Shown piece after piece: positions 56,703-64,000 of a stretch of 64,000 nucleotides of DNA. Where the stretch lies: positions 246,933 through 310,932 of the forward strand of contig NZ_RHFG01000003.1 in NCBI RefSeq assembly GCF_004745485.1, read 5' to 3'. Numbering within the stretch: position 1 is the first letter of the stretch; each line of letters begins with the position of its first letter. This DNA is from Brevibacterium sp. S22 (GTDB lineage Bacteria > Actinomycetota > Actinomycetes > Actinomycetales > Brevibacteriaceae). The notes below the pieces were generated by a model, which worked only from the letters and a program-made list of their open reading frames with translations, was not told the origin of the DNA and made no database searches. The position numbers were made by a program, and so were the translations under genes.

Positions 56703-57251
56703 TCAGACGATGATGAGGATGAGTTCGGCCGGTTCGTCGTGGGGGTTCGCCAATTGGTGCGGAACATCGCCGGGGGCTTGGGCGCAGTCACCGGCGTGAA
56801 GAGTCGTGCGACGGTCGATGGTGACGACCTCGATGCTGCCGCTCAGAACGAAGAAGCTCTCACGTGAACCGCTGCGGTGGGCGGCGAAGGCCGAGGTCTC
56901 GCTGCGCGGATCGAGGCGGTAGTGGACGACGTCCATGTTCTCGATCGCCGAGGGCAGGTCCCGACGCCAGATCCCCTTCCCGAAGTTCGAGGTCGTGGGG
57001 ATCGCATCCGAGGGAGTGATGGTCACTTCGGGGGCGGCGAGGAGTTCGCCCACATCGACGCCGAGGGCGCGGGAGAGGCCCATAGCGTTTGACACGGATG
57101 TGTCCTGCTCTCCCCGCTCGATCTTCGACAGAGCGGCACGGGACAGCCCTGCCCGGACCGCGAGCTCGTTGAGCGTGAGGTTGTTGAATTTGCGCCGTGC
57201 CCTGATGCGGGCACCGAAGACACGAGCGCCGAGATCCTCTTCTTTCACCAT
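56703..57251 (-). CDS. XRE-family regulator with C-terminal cupin domain
   Basis: A 182-residue HTH-cupin regulator. The XRE HTH spans about 10-70 (RIRARRKFNNLTLNELAVRAGLSRAALSKIERGEQDTSVSNAMGLSRALGVDVGEL) and the cupin about 100-182 (ESFFVLSGSIEVVTIDRRTTLHAGDCAQAPGDVPHQLANPHDEPAELILIIV). ATG at 57251 is chosen; a longer start at 57290 is possible but lies in the divergent promoter. Divergent to the lactate permease gene, so it likely regulates it. Confidence 0.88.
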   Translation of the reverse strand: MVKEEDLGARVFGARIRARRKFNNLTLNELAVRAGLSRAALSKIERGEQDTSVSNAMGLSRALGVDVGELLAAPEVTITPSDAIPTTSNFGKGIWRRDLPSAIENMDVVHYRLDPRSETSAFAAHRSGSRESFFVLSGSIEVVTIDRRTTLHAGDCAQAPGDVPHQLANPHDEPAELILIIV

Positions 57252-57257
57252 TGGAGC

Positions 57258-57285
57258 ATCATAATCTATTCTTGGATCATAGAAT
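57258..57285. promoter_or_regulatory. Operator candidates between the XRE-cupin and lactate permease genes
   Basis: In the 61-bp divergent gap, ATCATA occurs twice 18 bases apart (57258-57263 and 57276-57281), and ATTCT(57268-57272)/AGAAT(57281-57285) form a small inverted repeat. The region is AT-rich and also resembles a -10 for both genes, so binding here could block either promoter. Confidence 0.45.
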
Positions 57286-57312
57286 CGCATCTCACAAAGG
57301 AAATTCGTTCGT

Positions 57313-58701
57313 ATGGCGGCAGTGCTGGCTCTCGCTCCGATCCTCATCGCCGTCGTCCTGCTCCTGCTCAAGCAGAGGTCCTGGGTCGCGGCTCTGGCCG
57401 GAGCCGTCGCCGCGACGATCCTGGTCGCCTTCGCCTTCCCCACCCCCGCCTCGGTGCTGGTGGATTCGGGGATCGACTACTTTCCGCTCATCCTCGAGGT
57501 CGCACTCATCCTGCTCTTCGGCATGCTGCTGGCCCGGCTGCTCGAGTCCGCCGGGTCGATGTCGCAGATCTCCTCGTGGGTCGAATCCCGCTCCCCCAGC
57601 CGTTCGCTCGGCGTCGCGCTCGTCGTCTTCGGTCTCGTTCCCTTCGCCGAGTCGGTCACGGGCTTCGGGATCGGCGTGACGATCGGAGTTCCGGTCCTGC
57701 GCCACCTCGGATGCTCCCTGCGGCAGTCGGCGATCCTCGGCCTCCTCGGACTCATCGCCGTCCCCTGGGGTGCCTTGGGACCTGGCACCACGGTGGCCGC
57801 GGCGTTGGCTGGGCTCGACGTCGACGAACTCGGTCTGACCACCGCATGGCTCAACGCGATCCCGGTCATCGTCGTCACCATCGCGGTGATCACGATCATG
57901 CGCCCATCTCTCACCTCGGCGCTGGGGATCGTCGGCGCGGCCGTGCTGATGTGGTCGGGCATCCTCGCCGCCAGCTATGTCATCGGCATGGCTCCGGCAG
58001 GCATCGTCGGCTCGCTCCTCGTCATCATCGTCATGGGCGTCCTCTTCATCCTGCGTCAGCGCAGCGCCGGCCTCACCCGGAACCTGGGCTTGGCCGTGCT
58101 GCCCTACGGTTCGCTGACCGTCGGCCTCCTGCTCGCACGGTGGCTGCACGCGGCACTGCCGTCGGTGACCACCCAGATCATCGCTTCGCCCCCGTTCTGG
58201 CTGGCAGTCGCCTGCCTCATCGCCGCCATCAGAGTTCCCGGCCGGCAAGGTGTCATCGTCTCCGCCGCACGATCGTGGGTGCCCATCGGGGTGGGCACTG
58301 CGGCATTCATGCTCATGGGCTGGATCATGACGACGACGGGGATGAGTCAGGCCATCGGCGCAGCGCTGCCGGCCGGACTGGTCCTGCTCACCCCCTGGCT
58401 CAATTCCGCGGGCGCCGTGCTCACGGGCTCGAACACGGGGGCCAATTCGATGTTCACAGGCACCCTGACGGCCGTGGCCGGCTCTTCGCACGTTTCCGCG
58501 CTGCCCGTCGTCGCGGCCGGCAACGCTGCGGGATCATTGGCGGCTCTGGCCGCTCCTCCGCGAGTGGCGATGGCCGTCCAGATGGCCGATTCGGCAGCCC
58601 CCGCCTCGGCGCGGGACGTCTCTTGGGTCCAGGGTCGGGCACTGGCCGTGGCCGGAATCGACGCACTCCTGCTGGGGCTGTGGATCCAATTCTTCGCTTG
58701 A
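57313..58701 (+). CDS. L-lactate permease family transporter
   Basis: A 462-residue polytopic protein (about 12 helices) of the LctP family. VPFAESVTGFGIGVTIGVPVLRHLG and TGSNTGANSMFTGTL are the conserved LctP signatures. It should carry lactate or glycolate with protons. AAAGGAAA precedes the ATG by about 9 bases. Transcribed divergently from an XRE-cupin regulator; the neighbouring lct/lld oxidising enzymes are not present. Confidence 0.9.
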   Translation: MAAVLALAPILIAVVLLLLKQRSWVAALAGAVAATILVAFAFPTPASVLVDSGIDYFPLILEVALILLFGMLLARLLESAGSMSQISSWVESRSPSRSLGVALVVFGLVPFAESVTGFGIGVTIGVPVLRHLGCSLRQSAILGLLGLIAVPWGALGPGTTVAAALAGLDVDELGLTTAWLNAIPVIVVTIAVITIMRPSLTSALGIVGAAVLMWSGILAASYVIGMAPAGIVGSLLVIIVMGVLFILRQRSAGLTRNLGLAVLPYGSLTVGLLLARWLHAALPSVTTQIIASPPFWLAVACLIAAIRVPGRQGVIVSAARSWVPIGVGTAAFMLMGWIMTTTGMSQAIGAALPAGLVLLTPWLNSAGAVLTGSNTGANSMFTGTLTAVAGSSHVSALPVVAAGNAAGSLAALAAPPRVAMAVQMADSAAPASARDVSWVQGRALAVAGIDALLLGLWIQFFA

Positions 58702-58782
58702 GCGCGGGGCGGCCGTGGCGTCTCGCTTTCGCCGCCGAGGCAGCTGAGCCCCACGACCATCGACGTGACGCGGATCCGCCGG

Positions 58783-60111
58783 TCAGACGCGGATGATTTC
58801 GCGGGGGAAGTGCGTGAACGGCTCGCAGCCGGACTCGGTGATGAGCACCGGCTCGGACAGCTCGATTCCGTAGCCGTTCATCCACATTCCGCCGATGAGG
58901 TGGAAGGTCATGCCCGCTTCGAGGATCTGGTCGTCCTCGGTGCGGATCGAGATAGTCCGCTCACCCCAATCCGGCGGGTAGCCGATGCCGATCGAATAGC
59001 CCAGACGGCTGGGCTTCTCGAGCCCCGACAGCGCGAGCACGCGATTCCAGGTGCGGGCGAGCTCCGCGGTGGGCACTTCGGGGGCGGCGACGTCGAGGAC
59101 AGCGGACAGCGCCTCGGCGACAACGCCTTCGAGGCGCACGAGCTCCTGTTTCGGCCGTCCGGTCACCGCGGTGCGGGCCAGCGGAACATGGTAGCGACGG
59201 TGGACGCCGGCGAGTTCGATGCTCACCGATTCGTCGGCGGAGAATTTCCGATCGGTCCAGCTCAGGTGCGGAGTGTCCGCGCTCTCACCGGTGGGCATGA
59301 GCGGGACGATCGACGGATAGTCGCCCCAGACCCCTTCGCCGCCCCGGGTCTGCGCTTCGGAGATCGCCGCGGCCACCTCGTGCTGTCCGACGCCGACGCC
59401 GATGGTCCCCAGGGCTGCGTCCATGGCTGCGGTGGTCACTTTCGCGGCTTTGCGCATGAGTTCGATCTCGGCCGGGGACTTGACCGCCCGGATCCAGTTG
59501 ACGAGTTCGAAGGAGTCGACGAGGCGCCATTCCGGCACACCGTTGACCAGGGCACGGAAGGCTCGCGGGGAGAAGAAGTGCGAATCCATCTCGACCCCGA
59601 CCGGCGAGCTGGAGGCGCGGGCGACCTCCCACCGCTGGCGCAGGGCGAAGGCGACCCAGTCGAAGGGGTGGATATGGGGGCGCTGCACATAGCGTTCGGG
59701 ATAGCCGACGATGTCCTCGGGCGGCAGCCACGAGGTGTGCGAGGCTCCGCGGGCGTCCATATCGCGCATGAATAGGGTCATCGGCCCCGATGAGGGAACG
59801 AAGAGCAGCTGCGGAGTGTAGAAGGACCACGCGTTGTATCCGGTGAGGTAGTAGATGTTCGCCGGGTCCGTGACGATGAGCGCGGCCAGGCCCTGGTCGA
59901 CCATGCGGTTGCGCACCGAGGCGATCCGACCGAGGTACTCCTCGGCACTGAACGACAGCTCGTTCGCACCGATCGAATCGATCTCACCGGGAACCGGCTG
60001 CGGGCGGGCCTTGACCTCTTTGCCGGCCTGCCCCTGCTCGGCTCCGGGACGCATCCCATACACATCCGGGCGATTGTCGTCGCCGCCGTAGAACAGCTCA
60101 CCCTCATTCAT
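58783..60111 (-). CDS. M24-family hydrolase, ectoine hydrolase (DoeA/EutD)-like
   Basis: A 442-residue pita-bread (M24/creatinase) protein. The N-terminal half has LIVTDPANIYYLTGYNAWSFY and EDIVGYPERYVQ followed by HPFDW, sequences typical of ectoine hydrolase. The catalytic half has IELAGVHRRYHVPLART (about 297-314) where metallopeptidases have the two metal-binding Asps, so metal ligands are absent, as in creatinase. A disordered 45-residue leader precedes the fold. Ectoine hydrolase opens the ectoine ring to N-acetyl-diaminobutyrate. Opposite the Lrp regulator and aminotransferase genes. Confidence 0.78.
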   Translation of the reverse strand: MNEGELFYGGDDNRPDVYGMRPGAEQGQAGKEVKARPQPVPGEIDSIGANELSFSAEEYLGRIASVRNRMVDQGLAALIVTDPANIYYLTGYNAWSFYTPQLLFVPSSGPMTLFMRDMDARGASHTSWLPPEDIVGYPERYVQRPHIHPFDWVAFALRQRWEVARASSSPVGVEMDSHFFSPRAFRALVNGVPEWRLVDSFELVNWIRAVKSPAEIELMRKAAKVTTAAMDAALGTIGVGVGQHEVAAAISEAQTRGGEGVWGDYPSIVPLMPTGESADTPHLSWTDRKFSADESVSIELAGVHRRYHVPLARTAVTGRPKQELVRLEGVVAEALSAVLDVAAPEVPTAELARTWNRVLALSGLEKPSRLGYSIGIGYPPDWGERTISIRTEDDQILEAGMTFHLIGGMWMNGYGIELSEPVLITESGCEPFTHFPREIIRV

Positions 60112-60422
60112 GATCCCAGTGTGGTGATGCTTCTCACATACTGTCAATCACTGTCGATGCGCGTGTTGTCGGCGACTTGCAGATCGAGACGACGGCGGGG
60201 ATCCGCGGGTCTCAGCGATGGCGGCCTCCACATCACAGAGCGCCGCTGCGACGCAGCGTATCTGCACTCCGCCGGGACACGGAGACTCGTCGGCCACCTC
60301 GGCGATTTCTGACGAATCCAGAACCAAACAATTTAAGTTTCGACGGAATTCGCATACGAAACCGCGCATTTCGGCAGATTGGGTGATAGATTGTCCTGAG
60401 ACGCACATCACGGAGGTGAAGG
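60112..60422. other. 311-bp divergent regulatory region between the M24 and Lrp genes
   Basis: No gene is visible here. Near the Lrp gene the sequence turns AT-rich (60315-60362) and includes an imperfect palindrome GTTTCG(60337-60342)/CGAAAC(60357-60362) centred near GAATTC, a size and composition typical of Lrp/AsnC operators. The half nearer the M24 gene is ordinary GC-rich sequence. Confidence 0.55.
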
Positions 60423-60908
60423 ATGGACCCGCTTCTGCCGAACGGCAGCGGTTCCCGGCTGGGGAATCTCGACGAGAAGTCTAAGGCGATCATCGTCGAA
60501 CTGCAGCACGACGGAAGGAAATCCTATTCGGCCATCGGCAAGTCCGTCGGCCTGTCCGAGGCCGCCGTACGCCAGCGGGTCTCAAGGCTCATCGATTCGG
60601 GCGTCATGGAGATCGTCGCCGTGACCGATCCGCTGAGTCTGGGATTCGCACGACAGGCGATGGTGGGGCTGAAGGTCCGCGGGGACATCTCTGCGGTCGC
60701 CGAGAAGCTTCACGACTATGACGAGATCGACTACCTCGTCGTCACCGCCGGTTCGTTCGACCTCCTTGTCGAGATCGTGTGTGAATCGGATCGGCATCTG
60801 ATCGAGTTCGTCAATGAGGAGCTCCGCTCGATCGAAGCCGTCGTGGATACGGAGCTCTTCATGTACCTCTCACTCGAAAAGCAGAAATACAATTGGGGGA
60901 CGCGATGA
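60423..60908 (+). CDS. Lrp/AsnC-family transcriptional regulator
   Basis: A 161-residue regulator. The HTH (LDEKSKAIIVELQHDGRKSYSAIGKSVGLSEAAVRQRVSRLIDSGVM, about 15-60) is followed by the RAM ligand domain (about 75-155). GGAGG lies upstream of the ATG. Its stop overlaps the start of the aminotransferase gene (ATGA). The layout mirrors DoeX next to DoeA and DoeD in ectoine-degrading bacteria. Confidence 0.92.
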   Translation: MDPLLPNGSGSRLGNLDEKSKAIIVELQHDGRKSYSAIGKSVGLSEAAVRQRVSRLIDSGVMEIVAVTDPLSLGFARQAMVGLKVRGDISAVAEKLHDYDEIDYLVVTAGSFDLLVEIVCESDRHLIEFVNEELRSIEAVVDTELFMYLSLEKQKYNWGTR

Positions 60909-62296
60909 CAGAGAATGTCACCAGAGCCGGCACGCCTTATCAGGATGCCATCCGCAACAACGTGTGGATGCACATGTCACCACACCAAGCACTGTTCAAC
61001 GGCGGTGAGGCGCCGGTCATCGTACGCGGCGAAGGCCACCACATCTTCGATGACAAAGGCAAGAAGTACCTCGACGGCCTCGCCGGCCTGTTCACCGTGC
61101 AGGTGGGCCACGGTCGCGAGGAGATCGCGAAGGCGATGTACGACCAGACGCTGAAGCTGCCGTTCATGCCGCTGTGGTCGTATGCCCACCCACAGGCCAT
61201 CGAGGTCTCGGAGCGCCTGGCCAGCTATGCCCCGGGCGACCTCAACCGGGTCTTCCTCACCTCCGGCGGCGGCGATTCGGTCGAATCGGCGATGAAGCTG
61301 GCGAAGAACTACTTCAAGCTCGTCGGCAAACCGGGCAAGCACAAGATCATCTCGCGAGCCACCGCCTACCACGGCACCCCGCACGGTGCACTGTCGGTGA
61401 CCTCGCTGCCGGGCCTGCGCGAGCAGTTCGCTCCCCTGGTCCCCGGCGCGCACAAGGTGCCGAACACGAACTTCTACCGGGCTCCGGAACCCTATGCCCA
61501 CGATGAGAAGGCCTTCGGCCGCTGGGCCGCCGATCGCATCGGTGAGGCCATCGAGTTCGAGGGTGCCGACTCCGTCGCCGCTGTCTTCCTCGAGCCGGTG
61601 CAGAATTCCGGCGGCTGCTTCCCGCCGCCTCCCGGATACTTCGACCGGGTCCGCGAGATCTGCGATGAGTACGATGTGCTGCTGGTCTCGGACGAGACGA
61701 TCTGCGCCTACGGACGCATCGGGGATATGTTCGCCTGCAACGACTTCGGCTATGTTCCCGATATCATCACCTCAGCCAAGGGCATCACCTCCGGCTATGC
61801 ACCTCTGGGCGCGATGATCGCCTCCGATCGCCTCTTCGAGCCCTTCGGCCCCGGTGGCGATGAGACCTTCTACCACGGCTACACCTTCGGCGGTCACCCC
61901 GTCGCCTGTGCTGCCGCGATGGCGAACTTCGACGTCTTCGAAGAAGAGAAGCTCAACGACCACGTCCACGAGAATGCTGCGGCGTTCAAGTTCACGCTCG
62001 AGAAGCTCAAGGACCTGCCGATCGTCGGGGACGTCCGCGGTGAGGGATTCTTCTACGGAATCGAACTCGTCAAGGACAAGGACACGAAGGAGTCCTTCAC
62101 CGAAGAGGAGTCCGAGCGGATCCTGAAGAACTTCGTGTCGGCGAAGATGTACGACAGCGGTCTGTACTGCCGCGCCGACGACCGTGGAGACCCGGTCATC
62201 CAGCTCTCGCCTCCGCTGACCGTCGGTCAGACCGAGTTCGACGAGATGGAGCAGATCATCCGCAGCGTCCTCACCGAAGCCTGGACCATGTTCTGA
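60905..62296 (+). CDS. Class III aminotransferase (DoeD/omega-amino acid transaminase-like)
   Basis: A 463-residue fold-type I PLP enzyme. TSGGGDSVESAMKLAKNYFK, the AVFLEPVQNSGG segment, VLLVSDETICAYGRIG and the PLP lysine K292 in TSAKGITSGYAPLGAM are present. Relatives act on diaminobutyrate, beta-alanine, putrescine or GABA. Given the M24 and Lrp neighbours, 2,4-diaminobutyrate transamination in ectoine use is plausible (inference). ATG at 60905 has GGGGGA 6 bases upstream and overlaps the Lrp stop. Confidence 0.9.
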   Translation: MTENVTRAGTPYQDAIRNNVWMHMSPHQALFNGGEAPVIVRGEGHHIFDDKGKKYLDGLAGLFTVQVGHGREEIAKAMYDQTLKLPFMPLWSYAHPQAIEVSERLASYAPGDLNRVFLTSGGGDSVESAMKLAKNYFKLVGKPGKHKIISRATAYHGTPHGALSVTSLPGLREQFAPLVPGAHKVPNTNFYRAPEPYAHDEKAFGRWAADRIGEAIEFEGADSVAAVFLEPVQNSGGCFPPPPGYFDRVREICDEYDVLLVSDETICAYGRIGDMFACNDFGYVPDIITSAKGITSGYAPLGAMIASDRLFEPFGPGGDETFYHGYTFGGHPVACAAAMANFDVFEEEKLNDHVHENAAAFKFTLEKLKDLPIVGDVRGEGFFYGIELVKDKDTKESFTEEESERILKNFVSAKMYDSGLYCRADDRGDPVIQLSPPLTVGQTEFDEMEQIIRSVLTEAWTMF

Positions 62297-62307
62297 CCTC
62301 CCTTGCT

Positions 62308-62359
62308 ACCTGACGGCGGCTCTGCAACCTCGCGCAAGGTTGCAGAGCCGCCGTCAGGT
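62308..62359. repeat. REP-like palindrome, copy B (23-bp arms, 6-base loop)
   Basis: The arms 62308-62330 and 62337-62359 (core ACCTGACGGCGGCTC) are perfect complements around loop CGCGCA. It lies between the convergent aminotransferase and YibE/F genes, 12 bp past the former's stop. It matches copy A except at one base per arm. Confidence 0.92.
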
Positions 62360-62375
62360 TGTTTTGGGGTGGGGG

Positions 62376-63743
62376 TCAGCGGTCACGGTCACGTTCGCGA
62401 GACTCGCGGCGGGTCATCGGGGGCGGCTCTCCCGCAGGATCGGTGCGTTCGGCTGCGAAGCGGCTCTCCGCAGAACCGACTCGTTCGGCTGCTGCATTCC
62501 CGGCTGCCTCTGGTCCTGGCTCGGCGGGTGCTGGCGAAGTCATGGATGCGGCGGGCTGCCTCGGTGGGCGGAGTCCGGAGCGGACGACGAGGACGCCGAG
62601 CCCGGTCGTCAGCGGGATCGCGATGACCAGGCCGATCGAGCACACGAGGATGCTCACCACCTCCACCGACATATCACCGAGAGTGAACGTGTCGAGCAGC
62701 GGTTGGTCGTGCGCGGAGACGATGATGAGCGTCATCAGCGCCGAGCCCACATACGCAAACGTGATCGTATAGACCGTCGACGCGATATGGTCACGGCCGA
62801 TGCGCATCGCCCGAGCGAACAGCTGACCGGGCTTCATCTCCGGAGCCGCGGCCGCCAGCTCCCACACCGCCGAGGCCTGGGTGATCGTGACATCATTGAG
62901 CACGCCCAGCCCGGTGATGAGGATCGCGCAGACGATGATGTCGGTCATCCCCAGATCCGTCGTATCGACCAGCAGGTACCCGTCCTCCGAGTAGGCGATG
63001 CCCAGATTCGCCCATGAGGTCATCCACGCGCCGAGGATGCCCGTGATCACGATGCCGAGCACCGTTCCGAACAGCGCCGTCGACGTCCGCGTCGAGATCC
63101 CGTGCGCCAGATAGAGAGCGATGACCATGATCAGGCTCGCCGAGACCATCGCCACCAGCACCGGAGGTCTGCCGTCGAGCATCGCCGGCAGCATGAACAC
63201 AAACAGCACGGCGCCGGCGAACCCGAGCCCGATCAGTGCGCGCAGTCCCCGCAGACCGGCGACGAGGAGGACGACGATCGCATAGATGATCACCAGGGCC
63301 AGCATCGGAACGTTGCGATCGAAGTCGATGAACACATAGTCAGTGCCCATCTCCGTGCGGTCCGGTGACTGGGTGAAATCGAGGACCTTGAGCGTATCCC
63401 CGACATCGACACCGGCCTTGACCGCATCGGGAGTGACGTACAGACTGCCTTCCTGACCGTCGTCCTCGACGGTGTACTTCGTGCAGTCGGCGCGCACCAT
63501 CGGGTCCGTCTCCCCCGTCTCACAGTCCGAAGCGTCGACGGCGGTGACGGTGACCTTCGTGTCGGTGGTCCCCTCGGCGGCGTTCGTCGTCGGCCCGCCA
63601 CCAGGCAGCTCGGTGTCTGGGCTCGACGGCCACAGCACGAACAGACCGGCGAACGTGACCGCGATGAGCGGGACGAGGCAGGCAATCATGATCAGACGAA
63701 CCCTTGGCGAGGCCTTCGGTTCGTGTTGGGACGTCATATGCAT
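62376..63743 (-). CDS. YibE/F-family membrane protein
   Basis: A 455-residue protein. One N-terminal helix (LIMIACLVPLIAVTFAGLFVLW) leads to an extracytoplasmic domain (about 45-150) with two cysteines (DCETG, ADCTKY); the rest is the polytopic YibE/F domain (LVIIYAIVVLLVAGLRGLRALIGLGFAG, ILITGLGVLNDVTITQASAVWELAAA). Function unknown; it is common in Actinomycetota and Firmicutes. ATG at 63743 has AAGGA 6 bases upstream. Confidence 0.9.
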   Translation of the reverse strand: MHMTSQHEPKASPRVRLIMIACLVPLIAVTFAGLFVLWPSSPDTELPGGGPTTNAAEGTTDTKVTVTAVDASDCETGETDPMVRADCTKYTVEDDGQEGSLYVTPDAVKAGVDVGDTLKVLDFTQSPDRTEMGTDYVFIDFDRNVPMLALVIIYAIVVLLVAGLRGLRALIGLGFAGAVLFVFMLPAMLDGRPPVLVAMVSASLIMVIALYLAHGISTRTSTALFGTVLGIVITGILGAWMTSWANLGIAYSEDGYLLVDTTDLGMTDIIVCAILITGLGVLNDVTITQASAVWELAAAAPEMKPGQLFARAMRIGRDHIASTVYTITFAYVGSALMTLIIVSAHDQPLLDTFTLGDMSVEVVSILVCSIGLVIAIPLTTGLGVLVVRSGLRPPRQPAASMTSPAPAEPGPEAAGNAAAERVGSAESRFAAERTDPAGEPPPMTRRESRERDRDR

Positions 63744-63846
63744 GGCGGTCCTTAGAGGGAGAGCCGACCGAGGAGGTGCGGGTGTGGCCGACCGAGAACG
63801 GAAAGACGAATGGAACTCACCGAGGCGGCCATCCATTCATTGGACT

Positions 63847-63873
63847 ACCTGACGGCGGCTCTGCAACCTGGCG
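63847..63873. repeat. REP-like palindrome, copy C, half-copy cut by an insertion sequence
   Basis: One arm (63847-63869, identical to copy B's left arm) plus four loop bases (GGCG) are followed directly by the IS end. The second arm is absent inside the window and would be expected beyond the far end of the element. Confidence 0.9.
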
Positions 63874-64000
63874 TGGACTGGTCCCGGAAAGTTGGACTGC
63901 TTGGGTCAGCATAGTTGATAGACATGCTCACCATCCTTGGCGGTCTTGGTCCGATACTCCATCGGGGCAAGACCGCCAAGTCGTGATGAGGATCGTTCGT
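63874..64000 (-). mobile_element. End of an IS3-family (IS150-like) insertion sequence
   Basis: The terminal sequence TGGACTGGTCCC, a 5-base gap and GTTGGACTG resembles the IS150 end TGTACTGCACCC...GTTGGACG. The transposase reading frame ends 32 bases inside. The element runs beyond the window edge. Confidence 0.8.
63906..64000 (-). CDS. IS3-family transposase, C-terminal end (partial)
   Basis: The last 30 codons, in frame with a TGA at 63906-63908. RLGGLAPMEYR matches the conserved C-terminus of the IS3 OrfB integrase (usual HxxLGxxxPxEy pattern). The rest, including the DDE triad, lies beyond the window. Minus strand. Confidence 0.85.
   Translation of the reverse strand, partial: ERSSSRLGGLAPMEYRTKTAKDGEHVYQLC

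Overview
The window is a 64 kb piece of a high-GC Actinomycetota chromosome. Gene content and order (yajC-ruvBAC-yebC, thrS-HIT, hrcA-dnaJ2-rsmE-phoH-ybeY-corC-era, lepA-hemW, comEA-comEC-holA-rpsT, dgt-dnaG, a Gly-Cys-Val-Val tRNA cluster) fit Micrococcales. I infer Brevibacterium or a close relative, from overall protein character and the ectoine-hydrolase-like locus; I could not test this by search. Most of the window is dense housekeeping sequence with many 1-4 bp ATGA/GTGA overlaps, so the minus-strand blocks are probably long operons.

Layout. 1-8.6 kb (minus): thrS, a HIT protein, an S9 peptidase, a NUDIX protein, yebC, ruvC, ruvA, ruvB, yajC (cut by the window edge). 8.8-10.6 kb: a low-complexity membrane protein and four tRNAs. 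10.7-12.3 kb: a PGPGW membrane protein convergent with zapE. 12.4-19.4 kb (minus): hrcA (with a CIRCE operator), dnaJ, rsmE, phoH, ybeY, a CNNM/CorC protein and era, linking heat-shock control, ribosome maturation and rRNA modification. 19.5-22.2 kb (plus): a DUF3097 protein and two tandem DUF4870-type membrane proteins with repetitive Gln/Gly/Tyr tails. 22.3-25.4 kb (minus): lepA-hemW. 25.5-27.5 kb (plus): an endonuclease/phosphatase-fold protein, a solitary PemK-like protein and rpsT. 27.7-34.3 kb (minus): holA, comEC, comEA, degV, ugd. 34.4-45.7 kb: nadE and leuS (minus) with an acyl-CoA synthetase, a glutathionyl-hydroquinone-reductase-like protein, a BrkB-family protein and an extended GAPDH (plus), plus a DedA protein (minus).

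46-50 kb (minus) is a TetR-MFS-dehydrogenase-membrane protein operon whose upstream region holds a phased array of about 17-bp repeats. 50.3-54.8 kb (minus) is dus-dgt-dnaG. 54.9-62.3 kb is more accessory: an ABC-F ATPase with a short leader ORF, a divergent XRE-cupin regulator and L-lactate permease pair, and a divergent M24 hydrolase (ectoine-hydrolase-like) facing an Lrp-type regulator and a class III aminotransferase. The window ends with a YibE/F membrane protein and the end of an IS3-family (IS150-like) insertion sequence.

The most unusual structure is a family of intergenic palindromes (core ACCTGACGGCGGCTC). Two complete copies lie between convergent genes, and a third half-copy is cut in its loop by the IS150-like element, recalling IS elements that target REP loops. 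Other points of interest are the 17-bp array, the ABC-F leader peptide with an R-T-R motif, loss of the pgsA-pimA block from the conserved thrS-ruv locus, an exact 72-bp super-repeat in a membrane-protein tail, and two tRNA-Val genes that differ at two bases.
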